This document shows positions 29,249-38,956 of a DNA stretch of 64,000 bases, in pieces. Each line of letters starts with the position of its first letter. Positions within the stretch are counted from its first letter, which is position 1. The notes below the pieces were generated by a model. That model saw only the letters and a program-made list of their open reading frames with translations. It ran no database searches and had not been told where the DNA came from. The translations under genes and the position numbers were made by a program. This stretch comes from Paraniabella ginsengisoli (lineage in GTDB: Bacteria > Bacteroidota > Bacteroidia > Chitinophagales > Chitinophagaceae). Location of the stretch: positions 248,001 through 312,000 of the forward strand of contig NZ_JAKWBL010000004.1 in the NCBI RefSeq assembly GCF_022513635.1, written 5' to 3'.

Positions 29249-31237
29249 TTAAAAGTTTAAAAGCTGCTGAATCGTCTCATGCAATCTACCTCTTGCCATA
29301 AAGTTAGCCTCTAGTTCTTTATTAAAAGGGATCGGTGTATCGAGCGACGCACAGCGCATAACCGGCGCATCCAGCATGTTAAAGCAATGCTCGTTGACCC
29401 ACGCTGCTATTTCAGCACCAACACCACCGGTTAAAGTATCTTCATGCAACACTAAAACGCGGCCCGTTTTTTCAACCATTTTTTCAATTGTCTCATAATC
29501 TAACGGCAACAAAGTTCTAAGATCAAGAATGGCTATAGAAATTTCCGGATGTTCAGATGCGTAATCGGCTGCCCAAATTACACCCATCCCGTAAGTAATA
29601 ATTAATAGGTCTTCTCCAGTCTGAACAATGCTTGCCTTGCCGATCTCTACTTCATACATATCGTTCGGAACAGGGCCCGATATACTTCTGTATAGCGCCT
29701 TATGTTCAAAAAATAAAACTGGGTTGGGATCATTGATCGCCGCAATCAATAAGCCTTTTGCATCGCGCGGTGTAGATGGGTACACAATTTTCAAACCCGG
29801 CACATGTGCAAACCAGGCTTCGTTGCTCTGGCTATGAAACGGGCCTGCGCCAACGCCACCGCCGGTTGGCATTCTTATTACAACCTGGGCGCTTTGTCCC
29901 CAGCGATAATGAATTTTAGCCAGGTTGTTTACAATTTGGTTGAATGCCATCGTTGCAAAATCGGCAAACTGCATTTCAACAACTGCTTTGTAACCTTCTA
30001 GTGAAAGGCCAAGCGCAGCGCCTATTACAGCGCTTTCGCATATAGGCGTGTTTCTGATTCTTTCTTTTCCAAACGCCTCAACAAAACCTTCCGTAACTTT
30101 AAAAGCGCCGCCATATGCTGCAATATCCTGGCCCATCAATATTACATTTTCATCTTCCTTTAAAGATTGATGCAGGCCTTCTTTTATCGCTTCGATGAAC
30201 CGCTTTTCAGATACATTGTTTTCATCAACATTCAGGAGTAACTCACTTTGTTCGTGCGCTGCATAAACATCAGCTATTTCCATTGAAGAGCTAATCGATA
30301 TGGGAGCCGCTTTTATGTCGGCCAAAGCAAGTTCTTCTTCTATATTCTTTTTTATGCTATCGCGAATAGCCCCAATACCTTCCTCGTCAATAACATTTTG
30401 ATCTTGCAGATATACTTCAAAGTTTTTTATCGGGTCTTTCCTTTCCCAAAGAGCAAACAATTCCTGAGGTACATACTTTGTTCCGCTTGCTTCCTCATGT
30501 CCGCGCATCCTAAATGTTGTACATTCAATCAAGTATGGTTTTTGATTTTTTATACAGTGCTCCCTCACACCTTTAACAGTTTCATATACCGACAAAATAT
30601 TATTCCCGTCTATAGTAACGGCGTCCATGCCATAACCTTTTGCTTTATCGGCAAGATTAATGCAACGATACTGTTGCTTTACAGGTGTACTAAGCGCGTA
30701 GCCATTATTTTCTATCAAAAAAATAACCGGCAAATCCCAAACGGCAGCGATGTTTAATGCCTCATGAAAATCTCCTTCACTGGTGCCGCCTTCGCCGGTA
30801 AAAGCAAGCGACACTTTATTTTTTTGTTGAAGTTTGTATGCAAGAGCCACCCCATCTGCAATGGCCAATTGAGGACCTAAATGAGATATCATTCCGCATA
30901 TATGATGCTCTTGGCTTCCAAAATGAAAACTACGTTCGCGCCCTTTGCTGTATCCATTTTTATTACCCTGCCACTGATTAAACAATTGATGTAAAGGCAT
31001 GTTGCGCGCAGTAAACACGCCTAAATTTCTATGCAAAGGCATGATCCATTCATCTTGCTGAAGCGCTAAAGTTGCTCCAACGGCAATCGCTTCCTGTCCA
31101 ATACCACTGAACCATTTGCTTATTTTGCCCTGCCTTAAAAGTACCAGCATTTTTTCTTCGATAAGCCTGGGGTAAATAAGGCTTCGGTACATTTGAAGCA
31201 ATTGCGTATTGGAAAGATTTTTTCTATCGAAAAGCAT
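29249..31237 (-). CDS. 2-oxoacid dehydrogenase E1, fused alpha and beta subunits
   Basis: A 662-residue thiamine-diphosphate enzyme, intact. The alpha half (residues 1-~320) has the ThDP motif GEGGTSEGDFHEALNIAAVWDLPVIFLIENN, RGHEEASG, and the family start YRSLIYPRLIEEKM. The beta half starts near SEKRFIEAIKEGLHQSLKEDENVILMGQDIAAYGGAF and includes AVIGAALGLSLEGYKAVVEMQFADF and MPTGGGVGAGPFHSQ. It acts as the decarboxylating E1 of a branched-chain 2-oxoacid or pyruvate dehydrogenase complex. The fused form is common in Bacteroidota. E2 and E3 genes are not in the window. Confidence 0.92.
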   Translation of the reverse strand: MLFDRKNLSNTQLLQMYRSLIYPRLIEEKMLVLLRQGKISKWFSGIGQEAIAVGATLALQQDEWIMPLHRNLGVFTARNMPLHQLFNQWQGNKNGYSKGRERSFHFGSQEHHICGMISHLGPQLAIADGVALAYKLQQKNKVSLAFTGEGGTSEGDFHEALNIAAVWDLPVIFLIENNGYALSTPVKQQYRCINLADKAKGYGMDAVTIDGNNILSVYETVKGVREHCIKNQKPYLIECTTFRMRGHEEASGTKYVPQELFALWERKDPIKNFEVYLQDQNVIDEEGIGAIRDSIKKNIEEELALADIKAAPISISSSMEIADVYAAHEQSELLLNVDENNVSEKRFIEAIKEGLHQSLKEDENVILMGQDIAAYGGAFKVTEGFVEAFGKERIRNTPICESAVIGAALGLSLEGYKAVVEMQFADFATMAFNQIVNNLAKIHYRWGQSAQVVIRMPTGGGVGAGPFHSQSNEAWFAHVPGLKIVYPSTPRDAKGLLIAAINDPNPVLFFEHKALYRSISGPVPNDMYEVEIGKASIVQTGEDLLIITYGMGVIWAADYASEHPEISIAILDLRTLLPLDYETIEKMVEKTGRVLVLHEDTLTGGVGAEIAAWVNEHCFNMLDAPVMRCASLDTPIPFNKELEANFMARGRLHETIQQLLNF

Positions 31238-31302
31238 ATTGCAATGTAGGATTTTTTGATGTACGATGTGTGATGTACAGTGTATGTCGAATGTACGTAC
31301 AT

Positions 31303-31425
31303 CAATGTTGCTTTAGTTAATCACCGATTTTTATTGGCCCGGCTGAAGAATATGTGGCAGCTTCGTTGCGTCGCACTCTTCAACTGTAGTAGCACAGATG
31401 GGCAATTTTAACTAAAGCAACATTG
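31303..31425. repeat. MITE-like element with 18-bp perfect terminal inverted repeats
   Basis: CAATGTTGCTTTAGTTAA (31303-31320) is the exact reverse complement of TTAACTAAAGCAACATTG (31408-31425). The 87-base interior contains the family-2 core TTGCGTCGCACTCTTCAA (31366-31383) and GTAGTAGCAC. Both sides carry GTACATCGTACAT-type short repeats. The element fills most of the 323-base spacer between the E1 gene and the DUF4421 gene. No coding potential. Confidence 0.75.
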
Positions 31426-31560
31426 GCTCGTACATCGTACATTGTTGAGATATATTCATCAGTACAAGGGAGTGACACAACACCGATGCCACATATTCTG
31501 CTGCTGTTATAAAAATTGGTATACACATGTTTATTTATTGTATTTTGTGAGTAATATTCG

Positions 31561-32619
31561 TATGAAAAAATTAATCGCGGCTTTATCCTTTTTTTATGGG
31601 TTCATGAGCTTAATGCCCAATACCAGGCAGAGCGGTATGATACCAGCTATTATATTTCTTACCGGGATAAGCTAACCCTCGGAACGCAGTTGGTAAAAAA
31701 GAATACTGCCTTTAAAATGAATGCGCCCGATGCTGCACATTCGTTCAGATACCAAAGCAACAGCCCCGGAAGATTTGGCTTTTCGGGCGGCCACGATTTT
31801 TTAACGCTGGCCGGAACCTTTGGCGTTGGCACTATTGACCCCCTTTATTCAAAAGAAAAAGGTAAAACCAAACAGCTGAATTTGCAATTGGCTATTACGG
31901 GTCGAAAAATTTTGGCGGATATTTATTTTCAAAAGTATAAAGGCTTGTACGCGGATGCGGATAATTTTTCTGTTTTTAATAATGGCAATTTTTATATACG
32001 GCCTGATATTGAAACAAGGCTGTACGGAACAACCGTAACGCTTATTGATAAGAGCCGAAAGTTTACAGCACAGGCCCCGTTTCTACTTGATGCGAGGCAG
32101 AAGAAGTCCGCAGGGTCAATACTATATGGCGGTGAGTTTTTTACGGATCGGCAAAAGCAGACAGCGCTTTTATACCATCATTGCTAGCAGACAGCTATCC
32201 TCATTCTGATGTTTCGAAAATAAACTTTATAACTTTCGGGCCCGGCATAGGCTATGGCTACACTTTCGTTGCTAAAGAACATTTTTTTATAACTGCGATG
32301 GCATCCTTTAATGCTGATGTAAGCTACATTAAAGAATGGAACACCAGTAATGACCTGGATATAAACTGGAGATTCAATCCTAACATAAAAGCGAAGGGTG
32401 CCATTGGCTATAATGCTGACAAATGGAATAGCTGCTTCATATATCTCTAACCGTCTGTTTTTTAAAGCAACTGAAACGGATGGCCGCTACCTCAATTATA
32501 ATGATAATTATAAGTTGATGTACGTACGGCGCATTAATGCAGGTAAAACCATTCCAAAAATTACCGGCTTCGCTAAGAAAATCATTAATAAAGTAGGGTT
32601 GGGATTTTTGGTGAATTAA
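31561..32619 (+). CDS. DUF4421 outer-membrane protein (frameshifted)
   Basis: Exported beta-rich protein (signal peptide MKKLIAALSFFYGFMS). After correcting a break near 31605 the mature part reads YYISYRDKLTLGTQLVKKN, then alternating strands such as FGFSGGHDFLTLAGTFGVGT and IRPDIETRLYGTTVTLI, and GPGIGYGYTFVAKEHFFITAMASFNAD. The C-terminus is RINAGKTIPKITGFAKKIIN. At least three breaks are inferred (about 31605, 32130-32185 and 32430). Corrected length is about 350 residues, matching DUF4421, an uncharacterised Bacteroidota family with a probable beta-barrel. Confidence 0.72.
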
Positions 32620-32672
32620 TCACCGCTTCTTCAATATTCAGCATTTTTTATTTTTCATTTTTTATTAACGCT

Positions 32673-32680
32673 TACCTTAG
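32673..32680 (+). promoter_or_regulatory. Candidate -7 box for polA, five bases before ATG
   Basis: TACCTTAG is one mismatch from TAnnTTTG and ends five bases before the ATG at 32686. No obvious -33 TTG lies at the usual distance. Confidence 0.3.
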
Positions 32681-32685
32681 CGTTT

Positions 32686-35534
32686 ATGGAAAAGAAGTTG
32701 TTTCTGTTAGATGCTTATGCGCTGGTGTTTCGCGCTTATTACGCCTTGATACGAAGTCCGCGTATTACCAGTAAAAATAAAAACACCAATGCCCAGTTTG
32801 GGTTTACCAATACATTAGTGGAGTTGCTGAATAAGCAAAAGCCCACTCACATGGCGGTTTGTTTTGATACGCATGCGCCTACTGAGCGTCATACAGATTA
32901 TGCAGCATATAAAGCCAATCGTCAGGAAACGCCCGAAGATATTCTAATTGCTGTTCCTGATATTAAACGAATTATTAAAGGTTTTAATATTCCATGTGTG
33001 GAAACCGATGGTTTTGAAGCCGATGATGTGATAGGAACTTTAGCTAAAAAAGCAGCAGCGGAAGGATATGATGTTTTTATGGTAACGCCAGATAAGGATT
33101 ATGGGCAGTTAGTCTCTGAAAAAATAAAAATATATAAACCCGGTTATCAGGGAGGCGATGTGGAAATAATGGGGCCGGAAGAAGTGTGCGCTAAATGGAA
33201 CATCAAAAATGTGTCGCAGGTAATTGATGTGCTTGGATTGATGGGTGACGCAGTGGATAATATTCCGGGCATTGCAGGTGTTGGCGAAAAGACGGCGGCC
33301 AAATTATTGGCCGAATATGAAACATTGGAAAATGTTGTTGCTAATGCCGAAAACATAAAAGGAGCCTTGGGTAAAAAAGTAGTGGAGGGAAAAGACCTGG
33401 CCATACTGTCTAAAAAGCTGGCTACAATTATTACTGATGTTCCTGTTGAGTTTCATGAAGAAGAATTTAAAGTGAAGGAATGGAATAAAGACGCCTTGAA
33501 AGAAATTTTTGGCGAGTTGGAATTCAGAACGCTTGGTAAAAGGTTACTGGGTGAAGAAGTGGAAGCCGCTGCTGGCGCTGCTTCTGCCACAGATAAGAAA
33601 GCAACAGGCAAAAGCCTTCAAATTGATTTGTTTGGCAACGTAATTGGCGGAGAAGAAGACAGCACAGCTGCTCCTGTAATTGAAAATGATGACACGCCAA
33701 CATTTTCAACATTAAAAAAATTGAGCGATGTGCCACACGAATATATAGCTGTTACTGACGCCGAAGCTGTGGCAAACCTGGTGCAACAACTTTCTACTTT
33801 TGATGAAATTTGTTTTGACACAGAAACAACAAATATTGATGCAAACCTTGCAGAGTTAGTGGGCATGAGCTTTTCGGTAAAACCAGGCGAAGCTTACTGG
33901 GTGCCTTGTTCGGCAGACAGAGCCGAAACGGACAATGTTCTTGCTGCATTTAAGCCTCTTTTTGAAGATGATACTAAAACATGGATCGGGCAAAACCTGA
34001 AATATGATTTGCTGGTGATGAAATGGTATGAGGTGGAATTTAAAGGAAAGTTATTCGATACTATGCTGGCGCATTACGTAATTGAACCTGACGGAAAACG
34101 CAGCATGGATCAGCTTAGCGCAAAATATTTAGGTTACGAGCCGATACCTATTGATGAACTGATTGGAAAGAAAGGGAAAACCCAGGGAACGATGCGCGAT
34201 GTGGAGTTGGAAAAGATAACCGATTACGCCGCGGAAGATGCTGATATAACCTTACAGTTGAAAGAAGTATTTACGCCCATGCTTGCTAAAAAAGAAGTGC
34301 AGCGTGTATTTGATGAAGTGGAAAATCCGCTGCTGCGCGTACTTACCGACATGGAATTTGAAGGAGTACGTGTGGATGAAGGTTTTTTAAACGCTTATTC
34401 TAAAGATTTAGAAAAAGATGCAATTGAAGCAGAGAAAAAGGTATTTGAAATTGCCGGTGTGCGTTTCAACCTTGCATCACCGAAACAGTTGGGAGAAGTA
34501 TTGTTTGATAAACTGAAGTTAGATCCATCAGCTAAAAAAACTAAAACCGGCCAATATCAAACGGGTGAAGATGTATTACAAAAGCTGGCTACCAAAGGAC
34601 ATGGTATTGCTGAGGAAATACTCACCTTTAGAGAATTGACTAAACTAAAATCTACTTATGTTGATTCACTGCCGCAGCTGATCAATCCAAAAACCGGGCG
34701 TGTGCATACTACTTATGGACAAGCGGTTGCTGTAACGGGAAGATTGGCGAGCAATAATCCCAACCTGCAAAATATTCCAGTTAGAACCGATCGTGGCAAA
34801 GAAATCCGTAAAGCATTTATTCCGCGTGACGCAGGCCACGTGCTACTTTCAGCCGATTACTCGCAAATAGAACTACGCATTGTTGCCGGCATAAGCGGAG
34901 ATGAAAATATGGTAAAAGCTTTTAAGAGCGGCATCGATATTCATACGGCAACGGCCGCACAGGTGTTCAATGTATCACCTGAGGAAGTAACTAAAGAGAT
35001 GCGTTATAAAGCCAAGAGTGTCAACTTCGGTATTATTTACGGACAAGGAGCTTTCGGCCTTGCCGATAATTTAGGTATTTCAAGAACTGAAGCCAAAGCT
35101 ATCATTGATAGTTATAAAAAAGAATTTAGCGGCATTCAGCGTTATATGGATGACACGATCAATTTTGCACGCGAAAATGGTTATGTGCAAACGCTGATGG
35201 GCCGTAAGCGCTGGTTGAAAGATATCAATTCCGGCAACTTTACGGTGCGCGGTTTTGCCGAGCGAAATGCTATCAACTCCCTATACAGGGCACTGCCGCA
35301 GATATGATCAAACTGGCAATGCAAAAAGTACATAGTGCTATGAAGAAAGCTGGCATGAAAAGTAAAATGATATTGCAGGTGCATGATGAATTGATATTTG
35401 ACACGGTGCGTGAAGAAGTAAAAGAATTAAAGCCCTTGATATTAGAAAACATGGAAGCCGCGCTGCCGCTTCCTTTTGGCGTGCCCGTTATTGCTGAGTG
35501 CGGCGAGGGGGAGAATTGGCTGGAAGCGCATTAG
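32686..35534 (+). CDS. polA: DNA polymerase I (frameshifted)
   Basis: Three-domain replication and repair polymerase of about 949 residues. The 5'-3' exonuclease (1-~290) has DAYALVFRAYYALI, FEADDVIGTLA and VTPDKDYGQLV. The 3'-5' exonuclease (~360-540) retains FDTETTNID and a DAE-type YAAEDADITLQ. The polymerase domain has LLSADYSQIELRIVAGISGD (motif A), RYKAKSVNFGIIYGQGAFGLA (motif B) and VHDELIFD (motif C). One break near 35290 (CCC for CCCC) separates NAINS from PIQGTAADMIKLAM inside a conserved block, so an assembly error is likely. Confidence 0.96.
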
Positions 35535-35558
35535 TGCATATTCAAAACCGCCTCATAA

Positions 35559-36455
35559 ATGAATGTCTTTAAAGAGAAGTTTGAAATTGCAGGTAAGCCT
35601 TTTTTATTTATTGCCATATCCTATATTTTGGGATATAGCTTTTTACACTGGCTGCTTTATCTTAAATATTACTTGATTCCTGTAAAAGAAATTATTTTCG
35701 GTTATTGGATTCCTTTTTTGCTTGTATGGATACCAATATATATATGGTTAAAGCCGAAACTTAAAAAACTTTCTTTCAAAAAGAAGGATACCGTATTTAG
35801 GCTGATGGGTTTAGCGGCCTTCATGATTGCAATATCAACAATAGTAGTGCAATATTATATTGAAACTGCTACTGGAGTACTAACAGAGCTGACCTCCATT
35901 AAAGAATATCCTAATAAACCTGTTACAAAATATTATAGCACGAAGAATTATTTTATAGGCAGAGAATTTAAAGGTGTAAACTATTATACCAAAGTTTCAG
36001 GGAAACGAAATCGAACATACACAATGTATGCAGTAATAGCCGTACCTATATTTGAAGCAGTCGGTGACACAATGGTTCAACGTAGTTGTAGTTATTGGTT
36101 AGTACATAAATATCAAAAGAATATTAGTAACAGAAAAAGCTTTGAAGAAAAGCAGCAAATATTTGAGGATTTTAAAAAGGGAAGTATTTCAAATTTTGAT
36201 ACACTTCAACTAAATAATATTAACTATTTGGAACGCATAGGAAATGTAGATTTATTCGATGTTTATGAAAGAGCGATATACGCATCAAGTATAGAAGTAC
36301 CATATCGACCAGTATTTTTTTCAATGAAAACAACCTCATTTAGTAATAGAAATGGTAATAAGTTGTTGTGGTCTTTAGTAACATTTTTTATGCTGTGCAG
36401 CATTTGGATGCTTGCTCTATACTTAGCAAAATTGAAAAATGAGAACGAAAAATAA
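35559..36455 (+). CDS. Hypothetical membrane protein
   Basis: A 298-residue protein of no family I recognise. Three hydrophobic segments near the N-terminus (about residues 14-38, 43-63 and 85-105) and one at the C-terminus (about 270-292) flank a roughly 160-residue hydrophilic region, Tyr- and Lys-rich (YYSTKNYFIGREFKGVNYY), probably periplasmic. Base composition is more AT-rich than polA just upstream. It overlaps the next coding region if that gene starts at 36439. No motif suggests catalysis. Confidence 0.65.
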   Translation: MNVFKEKFEIAGKPFLFIAISYILGYSFLHWLLYLKYYLIPVKEIIFGYWIPFLLVWIPIYIWLKPKLKKLSFKKKDTVFRLMGLAAFMIAISTIVVQYYIETATGVLTELTSIKEYPNKPVTKYYSTKNYFIGREFKGVNYYTKVSGKRNRTYTMYAVIAVPIFEAVGDTMVQRSCSYWLVHKYQKNISNRKSFEEKQQIFEDFKKGSISNFDTLQLNNINYLERIGNVDLFDVYERAIYASSIEVPYRPVFFSMKTTSFSNRNGNKLLWSLVTFFMLCSIWMLALYLAKLKNENEK

Positions 36456-36459
36456 ATAT

Positions 36460-37095
36460 ATGCGAATAATTTTTTGTCTGATACTAATGCTAGTAATGAT
36501 AAATATAAACGCTCAAAGTTTTACTGACGCAGAAAAGAAAATCATTCTTGGTGGCGACACAAATACTATGTTACGTGTGATACCACTTACGGAACCGGCG
36601 GGAGCGAAAGCGCTTAAAGCCGTGTCAAAAGACATTTCGTTTAATGATGCCTTACTTCCAATTTTAAAAAGGCGAATGTTGAAATCGGTACTGGATAGTA
36701 GCCGCAGAGGCGTGGGTATTGCGGCGCCGCAGGTGGGCATTAACCGTAATCTTATTTGGGTGCAACGCTTCGATAAACCTGGTCAGCCATTTGAATTTTA
36801 TATTAATCCTAAAATTGTTTGGAGGTCTTCCATTTTATGCCAGGGACCAGAAGGAGATCTTTCGTTTGAAGGCAGCGGAGATGTGATCCGAAATTTTTCA
36901 ATAATGATTTCCTATACTGATATACAGGGAACACAACATTTGGAAATGCTGGAAGATTTTTCAGCTATTATCTTTCAGCATGAAACCGATCATTTGTTTG
37001 GCACTTTATTTACCGACAGATTAGAAGAGCAAAAAAACAAGAAGTACACGCCTTTCAGGCCGGTAAGAGCAAAAGCTTTGTTGATTGAAAACTGA
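36460..37095 (+). CDS. Exported peptide-deformylase-like protein with altered metal motif
   Basis: Peptide deformylase fold: motif 1 GVGIAAPQVGINR and motif 3 QHETDHLFG (HExxH) are intact. Motif 2, normally EGCLS with the third metal ligand Cys, reads EGDLS. The start at 36460 (MRIIFCLILMLVMININAQ) gives a convincing signal peptide, unlike the cytoplasmic housekeeping enzyme, which removes formyl groups from nascent Met. A ~40-residue segment precedes the catalytic domain. It probably acts on the cell surface or in the periplasm, on an unknown substrate, or has lost deformylase activity. An alternative start at 36439 overlaps the preceding gene. A separate cytoplasmic def gene is expected elsewhere. 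Confidence 0.8.
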   Translation: MRIIFCLILMLVMININAQSFTDAEKKIILGGDTNTMLRVIPLTEPAGAKALKAVSKDISFNDALLPILKRRMLKSVLDSSRRGVGIAAPQVGINRNLIWVQRFDKPGQPFEFYINPKIVWRSSILCQGPEGDLSFEGSGDVIRNFSIMISYTDIQGTQHLEMLEDFSAIIFQHETDHLFGTLFTDRLEEQKNKKYTPFRPVRAKALLIEN

Positions 37096-37216
37096 TATTG
37101 CCTATCTATAACGGATGTGCAATTGCGTAGAATATATAGGATGCCATTTGCAGTATAGCACAAGCGAGCGTGGCAAGGAAGATGAATAGTATTCAACTGC
37201 TGGCAAAAAAATAAAT

Positions 37217-38074
37217 TTACTTTTTTGCAGGTTTTGTATCAAGCGCTTCGCCACAATTTTTACAAAACAACGCATCTTCTGCATGGTTTTTATTATCGCA
37301 GTTTTCACAAACTCTGTCATCATTATCCATATCCTTATATTGCCTTACCAGCGATGCAGACATAATACCGGTTGGTACTGCAATGATGGCGTAACCAAGA
37401 ATCATAATAAACGATGCGATGATTTTGCCCAGTGCTGTCATTGGAGCCACATCGCCGTAACCAACTGTAGTAATGGTTACAATGGCCCAGTAAATACTTT
37501 GCGGTATGCTATGAAAACCCGGATTATGCTCATACTCTAACACATACATTACCGAGCCTAAAAAAACGGTAAGCAATATAATAAAAAACAGAAACACCAA
37601 TATTTTGTTAAAGCTGCGCAACAACGACAATAACATATAGCGGCTTTCGTCTAAGAAGCGCACCATTCGGAATATTCTGAACACACGTAGCAAGCGGAAA
37701 GAGCGTATAACCATGAGCATGTGCCAGTTGGGCAGGAAAAATTCTGCGTAAGAAGGTATAATAGCCAACAGATCGATTACTCCGTAAAAACTTTTAGCAT
37801 ACCGCTTTGCTTCGCGCACACAGTAAAGTCGCAACAAGTATTCGATAGTGAACACCACCATGAAGAAATAATCAAGTATGTTGAATATTTTATCAAAAGC
37901 GATGGCAATGGGTTCAACGCTTTCAAGGATCAACAATATGATATTAAGCAGAATAATGATGATAAGGCTTATATCAAATGCTCTTCCTGCGCCGGTATTG
38001 CTTTGAAAAATAATAATATAGATCTTTCTTCGCAATGTGTATTGTTCTTCAGGAATATTATGATCCTGCAGCAC
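37217..38074 (-). CDS. Voltage-gated potassium-channel-type ion transporter with C-terminal zinc ribbon
   Basis: Six-helix Kv-like channel subunit. S4 carries regularly spaced Arg (IRSFRLLRVFRIFRMVRF) and the selectivity filter is TITTVGYGDVAP between S5 and S6. After the pore a short tail ends in a zinc-ribbon-like CENCDNKNHAEDALFCKNCG. The in-frame start is GTG at 38074. Adding one T to a six-T run would connect an ATG at 38109 (MSFFRIIPDKHD) in frame, which looks more natural. Probably forms tetrameric cation channels in the inner membrane. The ribbon may be an assembly or sensing module. Confidence 0.87.
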   Translation of the reverse strand: MLQDHNIPEEQYTLRRKIYIIIFQSNTGAGRAFDISLIIIILLNIILLILESVEPIAIAFDKIFNILDYFFMVVFTIEYLLRLYCVREAKRYAKSFYGVIDLLAIIPSYAEFFLPNWHMLMVIRSFRLLRVFRIFRMVRFLDESRYMLLSLLRSFNKILVFLFFIILLTVFLGSVMYVLEYEHNPGFHSIPQSIYWAIVTITTVGYGDVAPMTALGKIIASFIMILGYAIIAVPTGIMSASLVRQYKDMDNDDRVCENCDNKNHAEDALFCKNCGEALDTKPAKK

Positions 38075-38135
38075 ATCGTGTTTATCTGGTATTATTCGAA
38101 AAAAGACATAGGTTAAGATACTAAACTATTAGTAT

Positions 38136-38862
38136 TTAATAATAACGCTTTTGCTTACGTTCGCTAAAATATATCTTACGTTTTGTTTTAGAAAGATATT
38201 TTGTAGTTATTTCATTGCCGTCATCATCGTGATCTTTTTGATAAGCTTTAAAATCATTATTGTGTCCGGTTTTTTCAAGATTTTTATAAAACTTTTTGCA
38301 TATCTACGAACAGCGGTAATCAATTTGGCTAAAGCTGTCGGAGGAATTTTTGCTACCTTACTGAATGGATGTACGCCTGCCCTGTATAAAGCTTCCACCC
38401 GAATTTTATTACCAACACCAGCGAATATTTGCTGATCCATGAGCAAATCTCCGATGTCCTTATCTGGCTTATTTTTCAAAAGCTTTTTTACATACGCGGC
38501 GCTAAAGTCAGGACTTAAAATATCCGTACGTGGATCGAAAAGCGGTTCATCGGTTTTGTCTATTTTTTTACGCTGACAACATAACCGTTGATCTCGCCTT
38601 TTGCAAATTCCAGGAAAAACTTTCGATTTACCTTCTTACGTTCATTTACCAGTACATCTCCAAAAAGGCCGAGGTGCAATTGCACAAAGCCATTTAAAAA
38701 GATCAAATACAAATGCTTTCCATGTGTCTGAATATCCTTGAGCTTTTTGCCTTCCATCCATTTTGCAGGCATCTTGCCATAGCCACCCGCCTTTTTCACA
38801 ACTTTGCCTATAAAAGGTTGGAGTTCTTTTTTAAGTAATAGTATGGAAGGACCTTCGGGCAT
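38136..38862 (-). CDS. Fpg/Nei-family DNA glycosylase (frameshifted)
   Basis: Base-excision repair glycosylase/AP lyase. The N-terminus MPEGPSILLLKKEL supplies the catalytic Pro2 and Glu3. The middle has THGKHLYLIFLNGFVQLHLGLFG and, after a break near 38550, DQQIFAGVGNKIRVEALYRAGVHP, the helix-two-turn-helix. A second break near 38290 leads to the tail FYKNLEKTGHNNDFKAYQKD ending at 38136. That tail contains no Cys, so the usual CxxC..CxxC zinc finger is absent or zincless. Corrected length is about 242 residues. It removes oxidised bases; substrate choice is uncertain. Confidence 0.85.
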
Positions 38863-38956
38863 AATATTGCTTTTTATCTTATTTACAATTTTTAAGCCTA
38901 AAAAATCCTTACAGTATAATTACCGCAAGGATTTTAAATATTTAAGTATTGAATTC

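Noticed and set aside
31261-31440. Possible CRISPR-like or tandem array near 31.3 kb
   Set aside because: The ACATCGTAC words are short, irregular and mixed in orientation, with no uniform repeat-spacer spacing and no cas genes. A MITE-like element explains the structure better.
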